DNA from: Xiphophorus maculatus
Lineage: Eukaryota; Chordata; Actinopteri; Cyprinodontiformes; Poeciliidae
Assembly: GCF_002775205.1 (NCBI RefSeq)
Contig: NC_036454.1
Location: 2,163,382-2,227,381 of the forward strand
Length of the DNA: 64,000 nucleotides
Reading direction: 5' to 3'
This document shows positions 39,165-48,499 of this stretch, one piece after another (position 1 is the stretch's first letter; each line of letters starts with the position of its first letter). Under the pieces are notes generated by a model. It had not been told where the DNA came from, searched no databases, and saw only the letters and a program-made list of their open reading frames with translations. Position numbers and translations under genes: made by a program.

Positions 39165-42100
39165 ATCTACAACAAAATACCCCACAAGCACGAGAAACAG
39201 GGTGTCAATCCTCTCCTCCAGTCCACGTCATCCCTCAGCCATCAAGAGCGGGGAAACAAAAGCAGGCAAGAATAAATAGAGCTATAAAACAAAATAATAA
39301 TAATAAAAATAAAATAAAATCCTAGGGACCAAGCAGAAAAGACTCAAGGGGACCCCAAAGTGTCAAAAATGTATCTGATTTGTGATTGAGATCATGGGTC
39401 AGCTTTTCCAAAGGAAGGATAACAGATTTCTGTGTGAGCCACATATTTACTGTGGGGGCAGAAGGAGAAGTCCATTGTAACAAAATACATTTCTTGGCAA
39501 GAAATTGAAGAATCGTAAACAAGGATTTAGAATGTGCATCGAAATGATTGGGGGAAACATTTAGAAGATAGAACACAGGAGACAAAGAAAAGCGAACACC
39601 CAAAACCTTTTCAATCACCAAATGTACGTCCCTCCAAAAGGTCCTTAATAAATCACATGACCAGAATAGATGGAGAAAAGTACCTCTGTGCCTCAAACAT
39701 TTGCAGCACAGATTGGAACGGTTGGGGAACATTCTCTGAAGACAAACAGGGGTATAGTAGGATCTATAGAAAAGTTTGAAATTCTGTTCTTTTATAGAAA
39801 TACAAGTGCATTGAGGAAAGATTCCATTGCAAATCTTACAAAAAGTAGTTTTAATATGTTTTTAGGTGAGAAAGTAGACCTCATAGCTCCATCTATCCAC
39901 TCAGTTCATTCATAATATTCATATCGTTTAAACCCAGCAAGCTACAGAAAAGGAAAACATAAGTAAGTCACCTGTGAGTAACAAATTTTAAAGTAGGCTC
40001 CTGAAATCAGTTCTATGAGATTAATATTTGAACTCACAGGCTGGTGGTAGGAATTCAAAGCTGCCGCTGCGATGCAGAGGTCTGACATCAGCACCTACAA
40101 TAAGAATACAAGAAAGTTTAGGAAGTTTAGGAAGCAAAAAACATTTAAAAACATCACAAAATCCTAGTGAAAATATATACTCTAGTATATTTCAAATATA
40201 CTTACAGTTGTGTAAGTATATTTGAAATATACTAAGTATTAAATGTACTACTTATAAATATATACAAAGTATACTAATAGCATGTTTGTACCAATTTTGA
40301 CATAATAACTTCAAACATACTTAAATATAATTTTACCAAAATACACATATAAAAAATATATTAAATAAAATTATACTTTAAGTGAACAAAATATACACTT
40401 GCTCAAGTCTACATTTAAAATATATTTTAAATATCTTTAACATATTTTGTGCATATTTTAAAATATATGCTCAAAATAGAATTTTTTGCACTTCACTTAG
40501 CGCTTACTTTAAATTATTAATTTCAGTATGTTTTAAAATACACCTCAGTATATACTTTAGGCTAATAAAATAAAATAATAATAATAATAATAATAAAATA
40601 AAATAGGCTAATGTTAGGTGCCTTCAAAATATTTTACTATTTTTGTTAAAATGTCAAAGATTAGAAAAATAACAGTCCTTATAGTGGAACTTGATGTAAT
40701 GTTGTTAAATGAAGTAACTAATGTGTTCATGCCAAAATATCAAACATTGACACTGTAGTGACAGAGGTGCTACAACTAGAACAATACTTGTTCTTAACAC
40801 TAAATGTAGCAGGTATCTTCAGTTTTACATCTCTCTGATTATAATCTTTGTTTTCAGATTTTTAACTGAAACACGGAAGCTGTCTTTACCCAATCCATTT
40901 TCAGAGGTATGATGGAAGATCTGTTAGTGAACGGCATCAGCTCCAGTTCACACTCCAGACCAGATGGTGGCAGTATTGCACACTTTCAGTTTTTTGAAAA
41001 GCGCCATAAAAAGAAGAAAAGCCAAGAAGCCAGAGAAGATACCAGATGACTGCTTTAGTGGAACATAAGGGCAGCAAGGTGTTGTGCGTTACCTGATTAG
41101 CCGCCTTGGAAGGCAGAACCGGCTCTCCAGAACAGGAAATGTTGATGTAAGTGAGAGCTTTGAATTGGAATAGTCCAATCCTTAACTGCACCAGCAGCGA
41201 GAGACTGAGAAGAAGGCTGCGCGTTTGAAAGTGGCGGGCAGGAACTCTTCTTATATTTTGGTGATGGGAAATTATCTGTAAGGTCGATCACGGCTGGTGA
41301 GGAAAACGAAAAACAAATATATATTTATGGTTAAAAAGTTGAAATTAAGAACTGAAAGAGAGGAAGATGGAGATAAAGAAATAAGAATATTTCGGACTCA
41401 TGGAAGTTGGCGTCGAGGAAATGCTCAAGATGCTATCGGGAAAACCCGTGGATTGGTGAAAGAGCTTTGGACAAAGAGTACGACAGGTAGACACAGCTGT
41501 GCTGTGATTGGACCAGAGTGGGAAAATAGTACAGATACGGAGAGTGATGGAGCAGTGAAACATCCAGTAGTGAAAGGATGAGTCCAAAAAAAGGTAAAGT
41601 CTTCAGCGAAGGCAGGTGTAGGAAAGAGGGGGAGAGTGGTGAACAACTGGGATGAGTCTGAAGAAGAAATGGAGGGAGAAATAAAGGAGTTCAAAGTAAT
41701 TGTAGAGTTAACGAGGAGAAGGCATTGCAAATGACAAGTCCAGTTAAACTATCCACGATTCTGAAGAATCAAGTGGGGGACAAAAGTTCTAAGAGATGGA
41801 AACTTAATGATAAGTTGTAATACAGAAGAACAAAAAGACAGAACATGTAGGATGAAAGAAGTAGGAAAGTATAAAGTGACAAGCGTCACAAGAAGGAAGC
41901 AAATGGAGGAAGGGAGTGATTCAGGGATCCTGACTGAGGTTTCAATTGAGGAAATCAAATCAAATCTCAGAGGAGGAAGAGTTAGAGATGTAAGAAGGTT
42001 TCAGACCTTTAAAAATGGAGAGAAAATGAAGAGTGAAAGGGTTTTGATAGAGTTTGATGAAGAAAGACTTCCAGAGAGTCTATTTAGGATATTTAACCTA

Positions 42101-45100
42101 CAATGTAAGAGAGAATATATCCCACCACCGATTAGATGCTTTAAATGTCAAAGATTTGGCCAAACAGCACAGACATGGAAAGGAAAGAGAAAATGTTCAC
42201 GATGTGGAGAGGATCATGAATATGATCAGTGCAACAAGAGCAGGCAGCCAAAATGTTGTAGTTGTGGTGGCATATGGGGCTGTGAAGTAATGAAGAGGGA
42301 GGTTCAGGTTCAACAAGTCAGAATACACAACAACATATCCAATGCAGAGGCTGTTAAAGTGGAAAAGCAAAGAACCGATGCTGGGGTGGAAAACAGGACA
42401 AACACAGAGTTAAACCAAACTAAAGAAAATAAAGTGCATGTGGATTTAAAACAGCTAGTGATATTCATGGCAGGGGTAATAAATGCAACAATGGAAATTA
42501 AATCAAAAACAGAAAGAATTCAAGTTATTGTGAAAGCAGCAGGAAATCATCTCAACATTAATGAATTAAAATGGGAGGAAGTGAGGGATGAGCTCAGCCA
42601 ATCAGGAGGCAGCATGGAGAGGATAGTTACACTAAGTTTAATATCAAATGGACAGGAATTAAAGACTTTATTGATAAATTAGAAGTAGCTCCAGATGCTA
42701 TTTGTATACAAGAAACTTGGTTAAAACCCCAATTAGAATTTAAAATCTTAATAGAATAGAATAGAATAGAATAGAATAGAATAGAAGTACTTTATTCATC
42801 CCAGCAGGGAAATTACTTCGCAGTTACAGCATAGAGACAAGACACAATCAATCAATCAATCAAATTTTATTTGTATAGCACATTTCAGCAGCAAGGCATT
42901 TCAAAGTGCTTTACATCATTACAAACACAGAATCACAATGCAATATAGAATCAATCATTAAGTCAAGTTCCATCAATAAATTTGTAATTGATTACATTTC
43001 AAATACAATCCTAAACAGGTGGGTTTTTAGTTGAGATTTAAAAGAAGTCAGTGTTTCAGCTGTTTTACAGTTTTCTGGAATAAAATAACAATACCATTGA
43101 GTAGTAGTTGTAGATAAAATAAAAAATAAATGCTATAAATTGTAAAAATATGAAATGCTGTTAATATAAAAAGCAGCTTAGAGCAGTCCTTGCGAAGATT
43201 TTAAAAAAATGCAGATACAGTATGTATATGTAAATATATGTACAGCAGTGTGCCACAGTGCATTGTGTGAAATCGGACTGATTAGTGCAGAACAATGATT
43301 TAGCTTTTATTGTACAGTGAGATGGCCTGTGGCAGGAAGGATTTCCTGTATCTGTCCCTACGACAGCGGAGCTGGAGCAGCCTATGTGAGAAGGTGCTCC
43401 GCTGTCTGTCCACTATGTGGTGGAGAGGCTGCTGTTTATTGTCCATCATAGACAGAACCTTCTTCAGTGTCCTCCTCTCCACCACAGTTTCCAGGGACTC
43501 CAGCCTTAGTCCCAGTACAGAGCCAGCTTTCCTGATGATTTTGTCCAGTCTATTAGAGTCGCTGGCTCTGATGCTGCTTCCCCAACACACAGCAGCAAAG
43601 AAGATGGCGCCGGCAACAACACTGTGATAAAAGGTCTCCAACATCTTGCTGCACACATTGAAGGATCTCAGCTTCCTTAAAAAATAGAGTCTGCTCATCC
43701 CCTTCCTGCACACAGCATCAGTGTTAGATGCCCAGCCCAGTCTGTTGCCGATTACAACTCCCAGGTATTTGTAATCCTCCACCTCCTTCACCACTTCCCC
43801 TTTGACCTTTAGTGGCCGTGAAGGTATCTTCTTCCTTCTGAAGTCAATCACCATCTCTCTGGTCTTACTAATGTTGAGCCTCAGGTGATTCTGGTCAGAC
43901 CACTCCACAAAGCCGTCCACCAGTGTCCTGTACTCCCCCTCCCCTCCATCCCCTATACACCCGACAACCGCTGAGTCATCAGAAAACTTCTGTAGGTGAC
44001 ATGACTCGGAGTTGTACTGGAAATCAGTGGTGTACAGGGTGAAGAGAAAGGGAGAAAGCACAGTTCCCTGTGGAGCTCCTACGTCACTGACCACCACATC
44101 AGACAGGACACTGCCCAGATGGACAAACTGTGGCCTGCCTGTCAAGTAGTCAGTAACCCAGGAGATCACTGAGTCGTTGACACCCATCCTCCGCAGCTTC
44201 TCACCCAGCAGCAGAGGCTGGATGGTGTTGAAGGCACTGGAGAAATCAAAGAATGTGATTCTCACAGTGTCTCCTCCACCATCCAGGTGCGACAGTGCTC
44301 GTTGCAGCAGGAAGATGACGGCATCGTCAACTCCTAAGTGGGGTTGGTAGGCAAATTGCAGGGGGTCTAGAAACGTCCTCACCTGAGGCCTCAGCTGGGC
44401 CAGGACCAGTCTCTCCATGACCTTCATCACATGAGATATGAGAGCAACTGGTCTGTAGTCCTCTGGGTCGGATGGCCTTGGCTTCTTGGGAACAGGAACC
44501 ACATGTGATGTCTTCCACCGCAGCGGGACTCTCTCCAGCCTCAAGCTCAGGTTGTACATGTGTGCCAGTACCGGGACCAGCTGGATGGAGCAGGTCTTCA
44601 GGATCCGCGGTGTAATGCCATCAGGTCCTGCAGCCTTCCCCTGGTGTAATCGCTCCAACTGTCTCTCAACCTGGCCTGTAGTCACCGTTAGCTGGGGATG
44701 GGTGTTGTTGTCTGCAGTGTGGATGTGTGGGGGGCTGGTGGTGGTAGGGGAGTAGCAGGAGGTGAGCTGAACCTGTTGAAAAACTGGTTGAACTGGTTTG
44801 CTCTATCCAGGCTCCCAGATATCTGTGTGTCCTTCCCCTTCATCCCAGTGATGTTCTTCATTCCTTTCCACACATCTCTCACACTGTTCTGCTCGAGTTT
44901 GGACTCAAGCTTCCTCCTGTAGTTGTCCTTGCATGTCCTCAGTGTCTCTCTGAGTTCATGCTGGACTCTCCTCTGCTCCTCCTTATCTCTATTTTACGCT
45001 TTTACTGCAATTTGTTAGTTTATTATATTTTAAGTACAATCCAGACCAAATCCAGACTAAGGCACTTTCCTTCCCACTGTCGCCCCGCGCATCTTCAGCA

Positions 45101-46263
45101 TGACGGGTTGCTGTAAATCTGTGTCGGCCATGTTTCCTTTGAATGAAAAGGTTTACATACACTGTACCAAACACCAATATTCTCAGTCTCACATTAATTC
45201 ATAGATTTTCCAGTTTTAGGTCAGTTAGGATGAATAAAGTTACTAAATATCATAATAATATTATATATAAGTTTATTTTAGATAAACTAAGTTCTCTGTA
45301 TGTTTAAACATTTTGGTAAATAAAAGATGATGATGTCAGAGTTTTCTAAGCTTTGTGGAAACTTTTCAGTGACATCAAGCAGAATCAGAGGAAACAGGAG
45401 AGAAACATTATGACTCTGAACTGTTTATGGTTTTAATCTGCAGAATAATTTTTCATCTTCAAATGCACCAACTACACAGACTAATCTAGAAATGATTATC
45501 TGGACTCATTTCAGTCGTACTTACTGTCTGGACGCAGCAGGTCGTTGCTGCCGCAGCGCTTCAATGGTTCCACAACATCTGGCACTGAAAAGGTAAAAAC
45601 ACCTGAGTTATTATCAGGTAATCTTAGAATAACATCCTGCTGGTTATTGTTACTGGAAAAATATGGACTTTTATCAAGTTGAGCAGGCTGAGGTCTGAAG
45701 TAAATGTTCATCATTCAGGACTTTAACAGTTGAGCTCAGACTCTTTAGTTTGGAGAAGAAAAAACTTCAGAGAAAAGTTTCACAGAAACCAGAAACATCC
45801 AGCCACCATCTTTATTTTGAAGTTGGACAATGTTTCTGCTGTAGGATTACATACATATGTGTGTAAAGATGAAATACATTTTCTGTTTATGATGTTAGAG
45901 GTGCTGCTTCATTTAGTATTAACATTGCAGTTCAACAACTGATAAAGGGTCAGAGTGTTTTTTAAAGTTCAGCCGGTCAGCGTTCACATCCAGAACCAGT
46001 GGAGTTTAATGGAGATCAATAAAAACATCCAGAATAAAACCAGTAAAACAGTTTGGTTCCATAATCACCCTCCTTCAGCTTTTCATCATCAGTAATATGG
46101 ATCTGACAGCCAAAGCAAACTGTCCACAGTGACAGTCAGTCAGTTATGGGGATGAACTGGTTTACAGAAACAGTTCAAAGTCTCTTTTCATTTTTAATAA
46201 ATAAAATCATGTGTGGCTCTCAGAGCGGAGTGGTCGTTACTCACCAGGTTCTGCAGACGCCAT
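27671..46263 (-). CDS. GIMAP gene B: six AIG1-type domains, coiled coil, CVIL prenylation box (1596 aa model)
   Basis: Eight exons: 46263-46245, 45584-45525, 40094-40038, 37704-37102, 34864-33692, 33274-33224, 30964-30353 and 29886-27671. Every border is GT-AG and phase 1; the total is 4791 bases, 1597 codons. AIG1-type domains start near residues 47, 248, 425, 656, 870 and 1085. The first five have degenerate G1 loops ([40 protein letters not shown]). The sixth is intact: GKTGSGKS at 1093-1100, DTPGLF and TRKD. About 300 residues of Glu/Lys/Arg-rich coiled coil follow, then CVIL, a CAAX box predicted to be geranylgeranylated. GIMAP8-type proteins have three domains, so six is unusual. It may be more than one gene or have alternative isoforms, since phase-1 exons permit many joins. 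The single open frames are certain; the full chain is inferred. Confidence 0.7.
30353..30964 (-). CDS. GIMAP gene B exon 7: domain 4 (degenerate AIG1)
   Basis: Flanked by acceptor TTATTTCTAG and donor GTAAGA. It encodes [20 protein letters not shown] and continues through [24 protein letters not shown] and [10 protein letters not shown]. The fold-defining strands of an AIG1 domain are present, but G1 lacks GK[ST] and G3 lacks DTPG. It is most like exon 4 (37704-37102). Length 612 bases, a multiple of three. Confidence 0.88.
31000..31500. other. intron 6 sequence without recognised features
   Basis: Lies between exon 7 and the LTR-like element. AT-rich; nothing coding seen. Confidence 0.5.
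31500..32940 (+). mobile_element. retrovirus-like solo LTR candidate inside GIMAP gene B
   Basis: A GC-rich block with a TATA box (AGTATAAAAG, 31831-31840), a purine-rich leader-like stretch and a downstream AATAAA at 32396-32401 is arranged like U3-R-U5 of an LTR. Orientation is plus, opposite to the host gene, and it lies in intron 6. There are no gag, pol or env frames, and I could not fix the ends or a target duplication. The edges are approximate. It could instead be another promoter-bearing repeat. Confidence 0.4.
33224..33274 (-). CDS. GIMAP gene B exon 6: 17-codon linker
   Basis: Small exon between acceptor GTCTTTTCAG and donor GTGAGT. In frame it reads [17 protein letters not shown], followed by Met at the next junction. 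Its ending FIPPS resembles FLPPA of exon 3, so both are copies of one linker module placed just before a SELRVVLLG-type domain. Confidence 0.7.
33692..34864 (-). CDS. GIMAP gene B exon 5: domains 2 and 3 (both degenerate)
   Basis: Acceptor TTTTTTTCAG and donor GTAAAT bound a 1173-base exon open throughout. Domain 2 reads [20 protein letters not shown]; domain 3 reads [18 protein letters not shown]. Neither has an intact P-loop. Domain 3 is almost identical at DNA level to domain 5 and to gene A. The pairing of a distinct first domain with this shared second domain mirrors the last exon's two-domain build. Confidence 0.9.
35260..35720 (+). mobile_element. possible short solo LTR in intron 4
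   Basis: Contains a TATA-like GGATATAAGG at 35502-35511 and AATAAA at 35641-35646 followed by a T-rich stretch, an arrangement seen in compact fish LTRs. No coding region, ends not defined. Weak call. Confidence 0.25.
35730..36640. other. intron 4 sequence without recognised features
   Basis: AT-rich; no exon with both splice signals and no clear repeat family. Confidence 0.5.
36640..36740 (-). mobile_element. tRNA-derived SINE-like fragment
   Basis: The complement contains GGGTTGCTAGTTCGAATCC, which holds a good RNA polymerase III B box (GTTCGAATCC). The surrounding phrase is like fish tRNA-derived repeats. No full tRNA cloverleaf is present. Confidence 0.4.
37102..37704 (-). CDS. GIMAP gene B exon 4: domain 1 (degenerate AIG1)
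   Basis: Acceptor CTGTTTTTGTCAG and donor GTAAGT-like bound 603 bases. It reads [20 protein letters not shown], then IINTPDLL and [17 protein letters not shown]. The AIG1 fold is recognisable, but the P-loop lacks GK[ST]. The closest relative in the window is domain 4. Confidence 0.9.
37750..39010. other. intron 3 sequence, part of it unassigned
   Basis: No exon or recognisable element. A CA/GT-poor AT-rich stretch with short chance frames. Confidence 0.45.
39017..39920 (-). mobile_element. 5'-truncated L1-clade LINE, 3' end of ORF2
   Basis: The minus strand encodes [20 protein letters not shown] followed by FWRDV, the Cys-rich C-terminal motif of L1-type ORF2 proteins. The minus 3' end meets a T-rich stretch on the plus strand (39017-39060), equal to a poly(A) tail. 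A CA plus A-24 microsatellite at 39129-39166 lies within. Dead fragment in intron 3. Confidence 0.65.
40038..40094 (-). CDS. GIMAP gene B exon 3: 19-codon linker
   Basis: Acceptor CTTATTGTAG and donor GTGAGT bound 57 bases. In frame: [18 protein letters not shown], then Phe at the next junction and SELRVV. Related to the linker exon at 33274-33224. Confidence 0.7.
40140..40600. repeat. AT-rich palindromic repeat with a perfect 22-base hairpin
   Basis: At 40184-40233 a stem starting AGTATATTTCAAATATACTT pairs perfectly over 22 bases around a 6-base loop, AGTTGT. The rest, to an AAT microsatellite at 40568-40600, is full of variants of AGTATACTT and AAATATATT. It resembles AT-rich fish MITEs with internal sub-repeats and begins about 45 bases upstream of exon 3. 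Confidence 0.75.
40670..42745 (+). mobile_element. I-clade (Nimb-like) LINE: 5'UTR, ORF1 and the first codons of ORF2
   Basis: A 291-codon frame at 41807-42682 carries CCHC-type zinc knuckles (CFKCQRFG and [13 protein letters not shown]), typical of I-clade ORF1 proteins. The N-terminal part at 41297-41806 is broken into several frames. After it the sequence reads into an [12 protein letters not shown]-like piece, the start of the endonuclease domain of ORF2, then ends at 42745 where another LINE tail begins. The third knuckle region is damaged. Non-functional copy in intron 2 of gene B. Confidence 0.75.
42751..44990 (-). mobile_element. CR1/L2/Rex1-type LINE, 5'-truncated, with reverse transcriptase
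   Basis: The minus frame at 44685-43300 (461 codons) is a reverse transcriptase with [37 protein letters not shown] and a FSDDSAVV catalytic box, ending [15 protein letters not shown]. Upstream codons (44990-44690) continue in another frame, so there is one frameshift near 44690. The endonuclease is absent. The 3' end is an (ATAGA)n tail at 42751-42785 preceded by TTTATTCATCCCAGCAGGGA. It was probably inserted fairly recently given the long open frame. Confidence 0.88.
42845..43105 (-). mobile_element. nested LINE/SINE 3' fragment inside the Rex1/L2-type LINE
   Basis: An (AATC)n tract followed by AAATTTTATTTGTATAGCAC and TTTCAAAGTGCTTTACAT, a common fish retroelement 3' end in reverse orientation, splits the 3'UTR of the host LINE. 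No coding content. Confidence 0.5.
45525..45584 (-). CDS. GIMAP gene B exon 2 (copy B)
   Basis: Sixty bases between acceptor TTTTCAG and donor GTAAGT, reading [19 protein letters not shown]. Identical to gene A exon 2 at 15314-15255. Joins to exon 3 in frame (giving Ser at the junction). Confidence 0.75.
46245..46263 (-). CDS. GIMAP gene B exon 1 with start codon
   Basis: ATG then ASAEP and one base, followed by donor GTGAGT. Identical to gene A exon 1. The upstream acceptor here (GGTCACCAG) has a poorer pyrimidine tract than in copy A, because the sequence just upstream differs. Confidence 0.65.
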
Positions 46264-46605
46264 GATGTCACGTTGCCCTGGTGACCAGAGGATTCAGATT
46301 CCTTCAAGATTTAAAGTAGAAAACATGCAAATAAATTATTTTCACATCAGTGCAACAAAATATGCAAATATAGAAAGGATGACTTCAGAGATGAACAGAA
46401 ACAGAAGTCATGATGATCAAAGTGATTAAAATGTTCGGTTCTGCTTCTGCTCTCATCACCAACCAGAACAGGAAGTCCAGAGTTCATTCAGTCGATGCAG
46501 AAGAAGAAAATTCCTCCATGTTTCCAGATTCTGTTCATCAGGATCCACAACGTCTGCTGTTACTGCAGGCTGCCAGGAGAGGGCGCTGTGGCTGAGGGAG
46601 GAACC

Positions 46606-46780
46606 AGGAGGAGAACCGGGTCAGAACCAGAACCAGGAGGAGAACCGGATCAGAACCAGGAGGAGAACAGGGTCAGAACCAGAACCAGGAGGAAAACCGG
46701 GTCAGAATCAGGAAGAGAACCGGGTCAGAATCAGAACCAGGAGGAAAACCGGGTCAGAACCAGAACCAGCAGCAGAACCA
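46606..46780. repeat. GAACCAGGAGGAGAACCGGGTCA-type minisatellite
   Basis: Variable 15-30 base units built from AGAACCAGGAGGA and GAACCGGGTC. Copy A has only one short stretch of it (16012-16055), so it expanded in copy B or contracted in copy A. Confidence 0.85.
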
Positions 46781-47067
46781 GTCAGTATGAATACTTTGGG
46801 TATGACAGTAAAAAGGGTAAATTCTGTGCATTTATTCCAACACAAAACTGAATCAAAATAATTATTTTTGATTATAAAAAGTATTAAATGAATATTAAAA
46901 TAACAGTTATTTGGATTTGCATGTTTCAGATCAAACTGAAAGCATTAAAAAGTTTCAGGTTTTAAAATATTAGGATTGTTTAAGTTTTACTTTCTAAATT
47001 TACATGAACTATTGTAAGAAGATCTGAAGGATCAAAATGTTTCCTCCTCTCTGGCAGGAGCCTGATA

Positions 47068-47170
47068 GAAATGAACCAATCAGATCAGCTGAGAGCTGGA
47101 CATGAACCAATAAGATCAGCTGAGAGCTGGACATGAACCAATCAGATCAGCCGAGAGCTGGACAAGAACC
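47068..47170. repeat. 33-base tandem repeat carrying CCAAT motifs
   Basis: Three copies of a unit that includes GAACCAATCAGATCAGC and GAGAGCTGGA. Copy A (16340-16385) has about one and a half. It lies between the UTR exon and coding exon 1 of gene B. Confidence 0.85.
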
Positions 47171-47815
47171 AAGCAGGAGAAACTGGATACAGAGGTAAAA
47201 ATATTAATGTTCTGGACGGGCTGCAGCTGAAATCTGGGTCAACATTAAATATTGGTTCAATGTTTGTTTGTTTCTTAGATTGTTGCCCAAAACAGCAGAA
47301 CAAAAACCGGAAGTTTCATCAGAATAATAAAAAAATAAAAGCAATAAAAAAAGAAAAGCAAACAGCAGCTGTTTGAACGTAAAGTCAGTAAACTGTAAAC
47401 TTATGATCCAAGTTTGTACTGTAAGAGAATCCAAATAAATGAGTATTAGTATTAGAAGTAGTTGTAGAACTACGGCAGTAGTTTGAGTATAAATATGTAA
47501 CTTTGCGTGTCACATGTTTTCTCTTCCATTGACGTCACCGAGTCTCTTTTATTCGCTTTAAAACAGAATATTTGCTGTTCGCAGGTTAAAACATCCGATA
47601 TAATAAATTAAAACAAACTGAGACACATTTACTTCACAGCGACGGACTTTTATTGTCCGCCATGTTCAACACGTCATTTAGTGTCTTTAGTGGATCTAGT
47701 TTAGTTTTCCTGCAGAGTCACATCTGGTTGAGTTTTCTATAGATCTCCTCTGACAGAATCCTGACACTTTCTCCTCTTTCTGTGTCAAATTAAACTTTAC
47801 TCACCGTCAGCTGCT

Positions 47816-48309
47816 TCTTTCTGCTTCTTTCCTATTATGGCGGATCGCAAGCAACTTTAAGCTGCATACCGCCACCTACTGTACACTAGTGTGTAGCAAC
47901 ATTACTTTACATCCATCAAATTCTATTTTTTAATTTTGTATTCTGAAGATAAATAAAAAATGCTTTCCTTAATCTGTAAATATCCATTATGTTTCCTTCA
48001 TTTCCCAATATTCCCTAAAGACTCCATTATTAACTTGTCCTTCTAACCATTCTTCTCAATTTCTCCCTTTCAGGTTCATTTGTCTTACAGTTCATCAATA
48101 CGTGTTCTACATTTTCTTTCTCTCCACATCCTTCACATTTATCATTATTTTTCCTTCCTATTAAATATAAAATGTCACTTAAATAGGTATGATTTACTCT
48201 TAATCTGATCATTATTGTTTCTTCTCTTCTGTTTTTCTCTTTAATATTTCTAATAAAAACTGACTTTTGTACTTCATATAATCTTCTTCCTTTCTTATCT
48301 TCATCCCTC
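47816..48309 (-). mobile_element. 3' fragment of an I-clade LINE inserted at the 5'UTR exon of gene B
   Basis: The minus strand encodes IMIRLRVNHTYLSDILYLIG and CEGCGEKENVEHVLMNC, the C-terminal region after RNase H of I-type elements. The 16-base target CTCACCGTCAGCTGCT (47800-47815) recurs with one mismatch at 48310-48325. The open frame 48386-48030 starts in host UTR sequence and runs into the element, so its start is an accident. Confidence 0.8.
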
Positions 48310-48314
48310 CTCAC

Positions 48315-48390
48315 CTTCAGCTGCTCCGTGTTCAGCTGGTTGATACCGAAAGTATTTAATTCTCTCCGCCTCTTCTCCTTATCCAACCGC
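48315..48390 (-). other. non-coding first exon of GIMAP gene B (copy B)
   Basis: Matches gene A's UTR exon. The insertion duplicated the splice donor: a new donor, CTGAAG|GTGAGG, is formed at 48315/48314 and the old one remains at 47805/47804. The exon start is inferred. Confidence 0.45.
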
Positions 48391-48499
48391 TAGGGGGCGT
48401 ATTAGAACCAACTGCACATCCGGGCATTTCTCTCGTCTTTTTTCTAACTGAAGATCAGAAAGTTTCCTAAGATTAAAATACGTTTATTTAGGTAATAAA

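Larger units (their letters stand above)
44991..48492. repeat. segmental duplication, copy B (partner at 14719-17619)
   Basis: Same orientation and near-identical to copy A, ending at the same CGTTTATTTA motif. It carries exons 1 and 2 of gene B. Its left edge coincides with the 5'-truncated end of the LINE at 42751-44990. It contains a LINE insert at 47816-48309 and expanded tandem repeats at 46606-46780 and 47068-47170. Confidence 0.95.

Noticed and set aside
48030-48386. 118-codon minus frame as a host gene
   Set aside because: It begins in UTR sequence of the GIMAP copy and runs into an inserted LINE fragment.
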